Below are positions 48,279 to 59,983 of a stretch of 64,000 bases of DNA, one piece after another (within the stretch, counting starts at the first letter, position 1; every line of letters starts with the position of its first letter). The position numbers and the translations under genes are program-made. The DNA is from Paramecium octaurelia (taxonomy: Eukaryota; Ciliophora; Oligohymenophorea; Peniculida; Parameciidae): contig CAJJDP010000084.1 in assembly GCA_905182995.1 (NCBI GenBank), forward strand, positions 354,024 through 418,023. Direction: 5' to 3'. The notes beneath the pieces were generated by a model. The model ran no database searches and had not been told where the DNA came from. It saw nothing but the letters and a program-made list of their open reading frames with translations.

Positions 48279-49547
48279 TCATCCTAATTAAGCATTAGTT
48301 AAAATATTAAAATTTCTATTTGTACAAGTGCTCCCAATCTTTCTTTTATGCTACACATAATCTATAGAATAGATTTCGCGTCTATCACTTTTTTAAGGAG
48401 AAGCACTGGAAGCAACATTACTGTACTTATTTTTATTTTTGCATTCCTGACAATATCTTACCCTATTCACTGTAACCTCCTATCTCTTGACACTTTGATC
48501 ATTGCAACTTGTGTGGAGATTGTTTTGAGTGCTGTCTTCTTGATTCTAGTAGTATTTTAACTCTTCACTTTTCGGTTGAATTTGTTATACATCTATTTAT
48601 TAATCTGAAGTTTAAACTGCAAAATCTGTTTTTTAATTTTGAACAAGGATTGGCATGGATTCCTGCGTAGTCTTTTGTTATTTAACATTATTTTAAAAAG
48701 ACATAAGCTAATCTTCTTGTTGGACTAGATTATTGAATAAAATTTGTTGTCCAAAGTTGGTTTTATTTTGTTTTTAAACTATTTCTCTTTCAAATTGTTT
48801 CTCATTCATAGATTCATTAATGGCTATATTGTTTTAGGTGTATTGTATAGAATCTGAATTGGTTTTTATTACCTTCTCTTTGCAAAGGTAGGTATTTTAC
48901 ATAGTTAATTTGGCTATTTTATCTTTCAATTAATCTTTCAAAGAACTCGATTTCATAATTTTCTCATTTTGATGGAATGAGACTTGGGGTGTATTATTGA
49001 CTTTGGTTTATGAATATTAATATGTTCGATTTTAATCCTGAACTTTATGAATCAATGATTTTAACGGATCTAAATCAGTTGAAATAATTTTCTTGATCAT
49101 CTACTAAAACTTATCGCTATTGTTTTGTGTTTGTAGAGACTGTGGTTGAGGTTGATATGGTTTTTGTTCAGAGGAGTGCCATGACTTATTTATTGCGTGT
49201 TTTTCATATTGAATCTTTGTGTTGTCATCGTTGAAATATTGATTTACAATTTAGAGAACTTTATAAAGTAAGAGGGAGTATTGTTATGTGTCAAATAAAT
49301 GGAGGAACTGATCTCTGTTGACGCAAGTCTAAATAAATAGTTTATTCAATCGCTTGATGCCATGAACAATGGATAAGAAGAGATATATATTACATTGTAA
49401 ATTTTAATCATTCACTTCTTGTTTAACAGTTATTGTATTAGAGAAATGTTTTGTTGCTTTTGGATTGAAGTGAAGAGAATGATTAACTCCCTAGATAGAG
49501 AAATTATTGTACAGTGGAAGGGTCATCAAAGTTAAAAGAATTTCCAT
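48279..49547 (-). CDS. Hypothetical protein, helical N-terminus and Gln/Asn/Ser-rich body
   Basis: An intronless frame of 423 codons starting MEILLTLMTLPLYNNFS (an internal Met at 49526 is an alternative). The first 110 residues are ordered and hydrophobic-helical (IYLFLSIVHGIKRLNKLFIQ, then YSLLLYKVLQIVNQYF). The remainder is polar with many Gln/Asn and short helices. Near the end RYCQECKNKNKYS gives a CxxC pair, followed by a basic tail. No domain recognised. It lies only 38 nt upstream of the next minus-strand start codon. Confidence 0.6.
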
Positions 49548-49599
49548 AAAATTGATTCATTTTAGACAATTATAATTATTTATTAAAATATATTGATTA

Positions 49600-50208
49600 A
49601 TGGATTTTAAATCTCGATTTAAGGGAAAGATGACCGTGATGAACAAAGACGGAGTCATTGCCATGGTAAATAAACCCTCCTTGCCCATTGTCAAAAGCAA
49701 TCAATATTATTAGGAAAATGAAGATTCCTCCCCTACAAAAAAATAAACGAGTCTCTACACTGAAGGAATCAGGGAAACCAAATCTCATGTCTTTACCAAT
49801 ATTCAGGTCTCTCCCAAATAAAAAAACTCAACCAAATATTCCCAAAAATTTTCTAATGCTGGGAATTAAGTGATCAAATCTACTTAAATTGCATCTAAGC
49901 AATAACCATAATTTGATGATCCCAATACATCACTCAAGCCACTGCATTTAAGAATACAACCAGATTTCAATTAGATTGATATGGATGAATATGAAATTGT
50001 TGCCATTCCTAAAACCATGTTGGGATAACTACGCCAATAAATGAGTGTTGATAGATATGCTCTCACTCACAGTTTTGTTCCAGACAAAAAATAATTGTTT
50101 GAGTATCATTCATTGAGTTTTTAGATTTCCCTAGTTCTCACCAGAAGTGACTACTCAATATACACAACATCATTAAACTCCTCATTTGAAGAAACAAAAT
50201 ACCATTGA
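49600..50208 (+). CDS. Hypothetical protein; coding-like extension after the TGA
   Basis: An intronless frame gives 202 residues before TGA at 50206-50208. It contains a Thr/Ser/Lys-rich first half and a more ordered second half (LHLRIQPDFNQIDMDEYEIV, then QQMSVDRYALTHSFVPDKK). Directly after the TGA the same frame continues for 39 codons with natural composition (FINNAAKTPLQQVEIRETRQ, ending TWNSQTQVNQ) to a second TGA at 50326-50328. No GT-AG intron can remove the first TGA cleanly. Read-through, a recent nonsense change or a sequencing error are all possible. Family unknown. Confidence 0.58.
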
Positions 50209-50328
50209 TTCATCAACAATGCAGCAAAAACCCCTCTTTAGCAAGTAGAAATCCGAGAAACTCGATAGAACAAACAAAGTCATTCAATAAGCAGGACTTG
50301 GAACTCTTAGACACAAGTAAACTAATGA

Positions 50329-51118
50329 TATCTTATCTTACTAGCACTTATACTAAAAGATGAATTTTATTTAATTATTATTATATTTTTGGATTACTTT
50401 TATATAATATTTTGATAACTATGATGATTGAATCCATCAAAAGGTTCAAACAATTAATTCACCCTATTTATATTTATTATGGTTTGCTATTAATTTTATT
50501 TGTTATATTTGATAATTTGATTCAATCAAAATAAAATTTAAACATTATTTCTTCAAATATAACTTTATTCTAATGAAAAAATGTAGATGAACATAAACAG
50601 CCTCAAAATATCAAATTTTTGCGTTTTCCATTCCACTCCCAAGAATAACAACCATGCTATTTTATTGACCAATTAAATATCTAAAAAAAAGAACACAATA
50701 TTTACTATATAAAAGGATTCTCTAGGTAATAATTCAGAACTCCAATATAATAGTGTATTAAAAAATAGTTGATTCCGGATTAATCATTTAATCGGAATTT
50801 TGGAAAATGATTTATATGACTCTATGCAAATCAGGAATCATGAATCCATTTTGTTCTTAATGATGATGCGATATATCTAAGTTTATGATAATTAAATTTT
50901 GATATCGATTAATAACAAGCAGGATAAAACTCTCTTTCATATTCAGACATAATTTTGTTAATTTAAACTCAGATAATCAACATTCTATATAACAATATTT
51001 TGAGAAAATCATTGAATCATCGAAAGATAGAATAAAATGATTCAAAAATGAAATATATATTTTCTTCTAACTAATTAATTAAATTTCATAAATTAAGAAA
51101 AATCTTAAACATTATTCA
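50329..51118. other. Unresolved region, several overlapping open frames
   Basis: About 790 nt upstream of the phosphatase gene. From 50580 to 50960 at least two plus-strand frames look protein-like: one starting MNINSLKISNFCVFHSTPK, broken once by TGA and continuing with INHLIGILENDLYDSMQIRN, and an overlapping one with QPQNIKFLRFPFHSQEQQP. A decayed gene or one with unseen introns may be here; I do not call a CDS. Confidence 0.35.
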
Positions 51119-51846
51119 ATGAAAAGTTCAATGGAACATTTCGATGCTCGCGATGAAATGGCAGATTTTCCAGAGGAGTTGAATGTCAAAGCAATTCTAG
51201 AGAAAGTTAAGGTATTTTTAGTTGTAAAACAACTAAAAGAAGATAGTTCGCCAAATTTGGTCATACCAAATCTATATATAGGATGTTTGGGAACAGTATT
51301 GAATAAAAAAAAACTCTATGAAAGTATATAAAATGTTTAAATTACAGCTTAAATAACCCATATTTTAAGTGTGTGTGAAATGCCAATATTCCCTTATTAG
51401 GCCGAAGATTTTAAATCTCTTCTCATTAATATCAACGACAGTGTAGATTAAGAAATCAAGTCCAAGTTTGAGATGGCTAATGAATTCATTCATTCTGCTA
51501 TCAAAAATAAGTAAAATGTACTAATTCATTGGTATTTTACATATGTATTTAAAGTTTTGCTGGTAAATCCAGGTCTGCTTCCTTTGTTATTGCTTATTTA
51601 ATAAAATATCTATAAATGACACCTCTCCAAGCTCTAAAACTCCTTCAATCGAAGAGAAGAATAGCCTAACCCAATATGGGCTTTATGAAACAACTTGATG
51701 CTTACCATAAAGAACTCTACAGACAGCCACAGATACAAAAAGAACAAAAATAAGAAGAAAGCTCTCCCGTGATGAAAAAAGTTAAATTGAATCAACAAGA
51801 TGAACATTTAGAGTAAATTAAAGACCAATAGATACTAAATTCATGA
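51119..51846 (+). CDS. Dual-specificity protein phosphatase
   Basis: One 23-nt intron leaves 234 residues. The catalytic loop reads IHCFAGKSRSAS, the Cys-x5-Arg-Ser signature of cysteine phosphatases. The DSP frame is complete: LVIPNLYIGCLGTVLN near residue 50, THILSVCEMP, LININDSVDQEI with the general-acid Asp region, then ASFVIAYLIKYLQMTPLQAL and NMGFMKQLDAYHKEL, the alpha-helices after the loop. The intron splits the catalytic Cys codon itself (TG/T), and without splicing the enzyme would end soon after. About 45 polar residues follow the domain. It should dephosphorylate Ser/Thr and Tyr, with MAP kinases as the classical substrates; the actual target is unknown. Confidence 0.9.
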
Positions 51847-52048
51847 TTATTTTTGCCAGAATACTTATTTTCATACATGAACTTTATATATTTTACTGAT
51901 TGAATTATAATTTTAATTCAATAAAATTATCGTAATTTTAATATTAAACTAAGTGAACTTATAAATAACATAAATTATAAGGACCTCCCCTTCAGAGATT
52001 GTAAACTACACATATATATATTTATTTAATTCATTTCCCATTGTATCA

Positions 52049-53449
52049 TCATTAAGACAACCTAAGACTCTAATTTTACTGCTATTCTAAACGATTCAAC
52101 TACTTCTGTAATTTCATATATACTTAATAGACTCTATTATTATTGTAAGCAAGTTCCTCGTTTCTTAGGTATGATAATTATTTAGAATAGTAAAAATAAT
52201 ATTTATAATAATAGTAAAATCTTGGATATAGTATATAAACAATAATTTATAATATCTACTTTATTATCTCATTAAGCATGTACTTCATCTATGAGTTTTT
52301 TAGTTGCTTATTTTTTGTTAATACAAATTAGCTAGTATATACAAATTACTTACAAGACATAGGAGAGGATTTCTATTGCTGTTCGGAGGCAATAAATTCC
52401 TTTATATTTAATTTAATTTAAATTGGCTTCTTTGAAGTTTGAGCAAAAGGATTTTATTGTATTTAACTTGAAAATTGATTATTATCTTAGAAATAATGAA
52501 AGTTTGAGTACTCTTAAATATTCGAATTTCGATTTTATTCTTCTACATCATTAGAATTTTAATAATATTAACTGGATTAAAGAGCCATTTAATAATACTG
52601 AGAGTTCTATGTAGGACTCTCCTATTATTAATTCTTACAATTTTCCTGTGACTTAAAATTTGAGTTATTTTGCATCAAATCTTGATTCGATTGCCTTTCT
52701 TAAGCCAATTCATATAGGTCTACCTTTTTGATGTTTTATGTCTTACCCTCAAAACTATCATCTGAATAATATTACTATTGTTGAGGCTGATCATAAGAGT
52801 AATTTTTATTCTATTCTAAAGATAGATCACCTCTCTATTTGATCCTCTATTTGGTAACAGGTTTGTATAAAGTTTATATATATTTTTCTGAAGAGGATTA
52901 GACCGGAACCTTGAGTATTTGTGAATATTAAGCATAAAAGAATGGTTTTGCATATAATTCTCTTGATTCTTAGGTTGATAATAATCTTTTGAAGTGATCA
53001 TTTATTTTAATTTAATCTAAACTTTTGGTTTGCTACCTCTATTTTTAAGAGACACTATCAAACTTCTTTTTAGATTAAGGTAAGGTAATAATAATATGAC
53101 CATCTTTTGGCTTATTGCTAATTGTTGAGGCTTTTTGCTATTTGGTTAATAATTTAAAACCCGAGTTTTGATTAGAATTTTAGCTTTAATAAACATTCTG
53201 ATTTAAGTTCCTGATTTTATTTTTTTAATATTTGATATTTGTATTTATTTAGCCATTTGTTTGAAAATGGTTCTAGATGTATATAGGATCATAATATGGG
53301 TTTGGATGCAATGAAGAGTAGTCTTATACAAAATATCTTTATTTCTATCCTTTTTGAGTTGAAGGGGTTTATTAATTTTTATTAATGATATTTTAAGGTA
53401 CTGTATGGATCCACCTATATTTGTCGTGCTAATAAGATTGATCACTCAT
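52049..53449 (-). CDS. Gln/Asn/Ser-rich disordered protein
   Basis: From MSDQSYQHDKYRWIHTVPQN the frame is open without TGA to 52049 (466 residues, intronless). Composition is dominated by Gln, Asn, Ser, Tyr and Lys, prion-like in its polar bias (YQSQNSNQNSGFKLLTKQQK, SYDQPQQQQYYSDD). A more regular C-terminal part has NEELAYNNNRVYQVYMKLQK, a helical end. A 22-nt GTAAGT...CTAG intron (near 52340) would instead shift to a stop at 52285 and give a 380-residue form, so two C-termini are possible. No domain recognised. Confidence 0.6.
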
Positions 53450-54144
53450 TTTTTAATCATTTGACGATTAGATTTCACTTTGACACATGATGATAGAATT
53501 GCGAGCAGAGAATGGAGCTGTCAAAGGAGCTGATTATATTTTGCTATTGAATATTTGATTAGACAAGAGTCCATCGGATTTTTTCTATATAACAAATCAA
53601 TTTAATACAAATTTTATTCCAATTTAAGAATTTCGGCTACAATTTATAAGTTCTTTTTACTTATCAGTTTAGATTGATTTGGGTGCTGAGCTTAAATTAA
53701 GAAGCTAAAATTACATTAAGATTTTTTATTTGTTTGCAACAAAGTGAATTGTAAATTATTGTATAATTAACTTTCTGCATTTAGTTATTATTTCAAAACG
53801 GAATCATAATTTTTTTGTGATTCAGTCAAAGTTAATGAGTTATTACTTGAAATATGAGTAAATTTAGATACAATTTGTTATCGGAATTAATTTGGTTATT
53901 TAATTTGGCAGAATAAGTAAATTAGGAGATGTTTAGGAAAGTAAGCTAAATAAGATGCAAAAATAGTTTACATTGATATTAATTAAATCAGGAATAGCTA
54001 GCAGACATTTGGAGATATCAGAGAGCTGTTATATATTTTATCCATCAACTATCATACTTTATTCAATTTGCATATAAATAAAATAATAATAAATATAAAG
54101 TGAACAACTTTTTGCAAAAATAATTATGTCTTATGATTATAAAA
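53450..54144. other. Unresolved intergenic stretch, coding-like pieces broken by TGA
   Basis: About 690 nt. A plus-strand frame starting MMIELRAENGAVKGADYILL meets TGA after 22 codons, then continues protein-like (LDKSPSDFFYITNQFNTNF ... YLSVQIDLGAELKLR) to another TGA. Further on (about 53930-54060) there is a short piece with LNQEQLADIWRYQRAV. No introns could be fitted. It may be a relic gene or simply AT-rich spacer. Confidence 0.35.
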
Positions 54145-56226
54145 TCAATCAAATCTGATACGTCTTAAATTTGCAGCAAGGACAGAATCATCAGCTTGGA
54201 TGATTTCAAACTTCTTTTGGATGAAAGAAAATTAGATTTCTTCTAAGCAATCTTAACTTGATGAGAACTTCACAGTCTTTCCTTTGTACACTTCTTCATC
54301 AAAACCTTAGACGACAACTCCGGGAGGAATCTTTATTGATTTGACTTAGCTGATCTTTTCCTAAAAAGATATTGTAAATATAAGATTACTCTAGCAAGGG
54401 AAGGAGTGTCTCTACAGATTTCAAATTTGGTTCCCTTGAATCCACATTCAGTATACAATTCAACACAATCTTCTTTTAATTCATAAAGGAGTTGGAATTC
54501 TCTGAAACCCCATGATTCATCATCAGCAGCTTAATCTAATGTGGAAGTCAAGACAACGTTAGCAGTAGGATTGGTGTGTTCAAGAATGACATCAACATTG
54601 AAGAAATAAGTCATCCAAGTGCTTTAAGGAGCTCCGCAGATTTTGGCTTGTCCTGGAGTACTGAATCCGAAAGATCTTTCAAAGACGACCTTGCCATCAA
54701 CGAAGAGTTAGAATTTCTCATCATCCCATGAATCTATCTTCCAGAATTAGAATTATATTCTGAGTCTTGAATGTTTTGGAAGATTGAAGTTTCTCTCAGC
54801 CTTACCCTTGACACCAAATCTTTGATAACCACCAAACAATTTCTTTTATCCACAAGTTGAAAATGGATTTTAATTTTGGAATACGTTTGATGGAATCCAA
54901 TCATACAATCCTTAGAAGTCTTATTCATCATTAAAGAAGAATCTGTTCAATGTCATCCATTTAACTAATCAATTTATATATCTATTTAATTACTTCCTTC
55001 TTTGCATTCACCATTGACAAGATCGAAACCTTATCCACATGAAGTACAATCAGATTTAGCTGGTCCAGTACAACCGGTACATCCCTTGAAACATTGGGCA
55101 GCAAATAATTAGAAGTCTCTGACACCCCATGATTCATTCTCAGGTGGTTCATCCAATGTTGATTTCATTAAGACTTTGACTTCAGGGAATTTGTGAGGGA
55201 CATTAATTTCAATATTAACTATCTTTTCAGCCCATCCTTCTCCTTATTTAGCACCTGTATCAACACCACAAAGATCAACTCCTTCATTATAAGCAAATGC
55301 TTGTCTGAATTTCTCTTAATCATCAATTTCCATTAAGAACAACTCGTTATCCCAAGAATCAATCTTCCACATTTATACCTTAACCTTGACTTAATAGTGT
55401 GGTGGTAAATTAGTGAATCTCTTCCACAAATTGGCTTTTCTTCCTAATTTTCCATAACCACCAAAGAGTTGGACTCCCGCACATTCATTTCCTTCTGGTT
55501 TTCCTTCTCCATCTAACGTCCATCCTTCTAATGAAATTTGTTTATTCCAATTAGTAGCTACATTTGTCCAAAAGAAACAATTGTCTGGTTTATTATCTGC
55601 ACATACTGCACATTCTGGATGACATCTTTGGAATGATAATTTGAAATCTCTGAATGCCCAAGATTCCTATTATTATTTATATGATTATCCTTACATTCAA
55701 AGCATCTTCATCCAAATTTGATGTCAATACTATACTTACTGTTGGTGAATTGTGTGGAACTTCAAATTCGATGTTATAAAAGGCTTCTTTCCAGTCATTT
55801 GCTGCACCACATAAATTTGCTCCTTCTGAATAATGCCATTTAGCTTGCCATATGAAACCATCAACCAAAACAAACATAATTTCATTATCCCAACTGTCAA
55901 TTCTAGAGGTTTAATTATATAAATTAAATTTACTTCCATAACTGCACATTAATCTTTAATTTATAATGGGGAGGAAGATTCAATTATTTTAATGCTGTTG
56001 CTCCTTTTCCAAATGCGCCATAACCACCAACCAAACTCACTTTGTCGCATTTACTAAAGGTGTTTCCCTTAAATGCCTTCTTTACAACCCAACCTAAGCA
56101 TAATTATCACTCTTTACCATCCAAATCATTTATTTCTGCTGATGTAAATGCTGTGTAATGGGTTACCCATGGATCCTGAGCTAGCAAGATCTGCACACTC
56201 AATAAAATAAGCAGAATAGTCTTCAT
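54145..56226 (-). CDS. Secreted repeat protein with C-terminal beta/gamma-crystallin-like domain
   Basis: Five introns (24, 31, 28, 29 and 29 nt) leave exactly 646 residues. A signal peptide (MKTILLILLSVQILLA) is followed by three repeats of about 150-180 residues sharing LFGGYGxFG, then NLPPHYxLK, xxWKIDSWDNE, ICG/LCG, V-x-H and LTSTLD...ESWGFRxF. A Cys-rich linker (CFKGCTGCTGPAKSDCTSCG) separates repeats two and three. The last 80 residues (CVELYTECGFKGTKFEIC, then a second Greek-key half with IPPGVVVQGFDEEVYKGK) fit a beta/gamma-crystallin module. In ciliates, signal peptide plus C-terminal crystallin domain is typical of dense-core granule contents (mucocysts in Tetrahymena, trichocysts in Paramecium), so a regulated-secretion cargo is likely. 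Confidence 0.8.
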
Positions 56227-56848
56227 AATATATAAATATTAATGCTTTTCAATTCTCTTTAAAAACGAATACTTTATAAAATGAATTAGCAAATTATCCA
56301 ATTTATATATATAATCATTCTACCTGCCCAACAGGTGAAATTCTAAACTAACGACATTCTACTACATAATCCAGTTTATTCTCGTATCTTGCGTAAAATC
56401 CGTTTAAAATCTAACCCATTCAATAAATTAAATTTCTAATTTGCAGTAAACAAAATTCACCGCCATATTATTTAGGTTTTACCCTTATTCAGTCCTTTCT
56501 AATAAACTTCTTTTGGATGCATATAAAATCAGGATAAAAAACTCTTTAAAAATTCGATATCTTTAAATTATGGGTTATGATAATCGTAATGATTTAGTAC
56601 TAAGAATACATTTATCAAAATTTATCTGAAATAAAAATAATACAATTTTTTGAATGCAAATTTCGATTAACTTTTGGAAATCAATTAGAATATATATAGT
56701 ATCTAATTTCATTGCATTCCAAGGAAAATACAGAATAAAATGATACAAAATGAAAAATTTCAAATAAGAAATTTAAATAAAATATGATTGAATGATTTCT
56801 TTAATATTCTACATTATAATTTATTCAATATTTTATTTGAATATAAAA
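56227..56848. other. Divergent intergenic region
   Basis: About 620 nt between divergent starts of the granule-type protein and the STPG gene. AT-rich with only very short frames. It should hold both promoters; no specific element is recognised. Confidence 0.5.
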
Positions 56849-57585
56849 ATGCTTAATAGCAAAACAGATGAGAATTTCAAATAAGTGAAAATGAATCCAC
56901 TTAATAATTCAACCAGCAAATAGCTTTATTCATTTTCGAAGTCTCCTCGGTTCAATTACAAGGTTAGGAATGAATAAAATTCAACTTCATTTTATGAGAT
57001 AAAAGGCACAATCGGTTCTCCCAATAAAGGAGTTTCTTTTGGATTGGGAACAAAAGTGGATTTCTCAAAATTGAGTGATAAAACCCCAGGTCCAGGATCA
57101 TATAAATTAGAGAAAGAAAAAACATCATCAAATTTACAAAAACACACTATGGGTATTGGGAGAACGTATTTTAAACAAAAGAATGATATGCCATCTGTTG
57201 GGAAATATAATATTGCATCTAGCATCATTAAAAATGAAAGAATACCACATTTTGGTCAAAAAATTGCAATTAGTATATGAAATAACAAATAGTAGAGGAT
57301 GAAACATGTTCTCCAGGTCCAGGAAAATATGATATTTAGTATAAGGAGCACTCTTAATCAGTAATTTACCATCCAGTATCAGGAAGAACCAGCAGAACGC
57401 CTGATTGTATTCCTGGTCCGTAATAATATAGACCGAAGACAGAATTGTCTGCAAGTTATGTGAATTCAAATTGGTCAAATTGCAATGTGTCAAAGTTCTC
57501 AAAGGAAGAGAGATTTAGCAGTAAATAAAGCAGCATACCAGGACCAGGGAAATATTAAATACCAGGAGAGTTTGGTATATACTGA
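56849..57585 (+). CDS. Sperm-tail PG-rich repeat (STPG/SHIPPO) protein
   Basis: One 20-nt intron leaves 238 residues. At least five STPG elements of the form P-G-P-G-x-Y are visible: TPGPGSYKLEKE, VGKYNIAS (degenerate), SPGPGKYDIQ, IPGPQQYRPK and IPGPGKYQIPG, spaced 30-45 residues apart with FGLGTK, MGIGRTYF and HFGQK phrases between them. These repeats mark the ODF3/CIMAP family, several members of which are microtubule inner proteins or outer-dense-fibre components of cilia. The protein ends PGEFGIY with TGA only 5 nt before the kinesin start codon. Confidence 0.85.
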
Positions 57586-57590
57586 TTTAT

Positions 57591-59885
57591 ATGAATAATT
57601 ATAAAGTTTATTTAAGAGTGAGACCAATCGAATATGATTAATCTATGCTAAGTATAGATTAGAATGTTATCTCTATTAAGGTATTTGTAATGAAAATAAT
57701 GACAGGATCCAACAAATAAATAGGCTGAATGGCAGTAGTATCGTTATGACAAGGTTTTCCCATCCTCCTCTACATAATAGGAATTGTTTGATAATGTCTT
57801 TAATTTTGATTATGAGAATAAGAATGGATGTATAATATCTTATGGGCAATCTGGCAGTGGTAAAAGTTACTCCTTATTTGGAAATGTTCAACATCCAGGA
57901 ATCGTTCCTCTATTGATTTAATAGATACTCTAAAAAGGATTGAATGTATAGGTGTCATTTCAAGAAATCTATGTGGATTAAATAAGAGATTTAAACACAA
58001 ATTTGATCACAGAGGAATTCACAAAGCGATAAATATTGTTAATCAATGACTTTTGGGAGATGATCAAAATTTTAAGAAGCACGGATATCAAAAGATAAAT
58101 GAGAACTCATATTATACTCACATTGGAGATCAATTCCAATACTAAGTTATAGTTTGTAGATTTAGCAGGATCTGAAAGAGTCGCAAAAAATATAACTGAA
58201 GGTGAAAAATTTCAGGAAGCCATCTTGATTACTGCTAGTCATTAAGTACTTAATCGTTGCTTAAATTCTTTCAATCAAAATCCAAATAAAATATTGCCAA
58301 AGAAAGAATCCAAATTAACTTCAGCATTAATAATTGAAAATAACACATAGGTTGTGTTAATTGGAACTATTAATCCTAGTTAATCAAATTATGAAGAATG
58401 CTTATTGACACTTCAATACTTAGATAGAACTAAAAATATATCGGCTACGATTAAAAAATAATAATCTATGTTAGGCTTTGATTCTTAAGTTAACATATAA
58501 TAAGAGAAAGAAATCAAGAAATTGAAGGATGAAATTGAAGATTATAAAATTAAAGTAGAACAATTAAACGCTGATAGAAAGAAGAGATTTCTAGAATTAC
58601 AAAGGCTTTTAGGGTTGGATATTGACTTGGAAAGGCTCTCTGCTAAAAATGCAAAGGATATCACCATCTTCAAAAACTAATAAGATGCTCTATTAAAAAA
58701 TGTCAGTTTATCATAATAAATCGAGGAATATCATTATGAAAATGCACAATTAAAGAAGGACATTGAAGATTTGAAAAAGGATACCCACACTAAATTGGAA
58801 AGATATTAATAACAAGTCTTGGAACAAAAAGAAATTAATAAAAAATTAAAAGACTAATTATAATTGTCGAAAATGAGTGGAGATGATGCAATTCGATTGT
58901 TATCATAAGATCGGGATTAATTTATTAAAAAATTATAAGATGAATCTAAAAATTTACTAGAGGACAAAGTTGCTTCTATCCTTAACCTTCCTTAAACAGC
59001 TTAAACAAAAAATGTTGAAAATCAAAAACTTCAAGAATTAAAAAAGTAAATCAAAACAGAAATTGAAAAGGAATTTAATAAAAGTCTAGAGATTATTAAA
59101 GCTGAATATTATAAATCATTGGATCATTATAAATTTTAGTATGAGTAAAAACTAAACCTTAAAGTCGAAGAAATTGAGAATTTTCTTAATTAATTCAAGA
59201 AATACAGAGAGAAAAAGAAGTATGATCCTTTATATTTTATAGATCCTAAATAAATGAAATTGTTGAAGAATTATTAGATTTATACGATATTATTACCAAG
59301 CAAGGAAAAGTTATTGATAAAATAGAAACAGGAGGATATAGTGGAGGATTAAAATCATTTAGTATTCCTAAATAAGACAAACCTAATTTGCCAAATAAAG
59401 TCAAACATAAAAAGTATAATCTCTATTTATATATAGCTTATTTCATTTTCTAGAAACTAATAGTGTTACAGCTACTTTGACGAAAAAGGCATCAACTATA
59501 GAAAAAACAATTAAAACAGCTACCAAATAATTACGATAATCATAAAGTTAGATTATCTTAGAAATTGATTATAACTAATTGGATTCTATTAATTTTATGT
59601 CCATGGATTTTAGTACTGTAAGGGCATATGCAAATAAATTAAGAGAAATGATCAAAGAACTTCAAGATTAAATTACTGTGAATTCAGATAAATTCAAATA
59701 ACAAATAGCACAACTTCAAAGAGGTATAAATTCAACTTTTTAGATTTCTTAAAGAACGTGACGATGCTTAATAAAAATATAATATGGAAAGTAGAAAATA
59801 CAATTAAACCAGAGTTGTTATAGAATCTCAAAATAGAATATTGTAAAAGGTTAGGCCCCTCAGTTCAGTGCAAAGGAAATAGTGA
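57591..59885 (+). CDS. Divergent kinesin motor with coiled-coil stalk
   Basis: Introns of 25, 23, 23 and 31 nt leave 730 residues. The motor starts MNNYKVYLRVRPIEYDQ, as kinesins do, with Tyr-box YRYDKVFPSSSTQQELFDNV, P-loop GQSGSGKSYSLFG, switch II DLAGSERVAKN and NRCLNSF (LxKCI equivalent). Switch I is degenerate: the expected SSRSH is QMRTH in DIKRQMRTHIILTLEI. The region between the P-loop and switch I is short, giving a motor of about 295 residues (usual about 330-350). From about residue 320 onward it is coiled coil. ATP binding is likely; motility is uncertain given switch I. With an STPG gene immediately upstream, a ciliary function is plausible. Confidence 0.83.
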
Positions 59886-59983
59886 TTTTGAATAATTTAA
59901 TGTAGAAATCTAATCATTATATACTCCAACTCAATTTAGTCTATAAAAATTCAAAACTGATCCCTTCTTAAGATTATGGCTCT

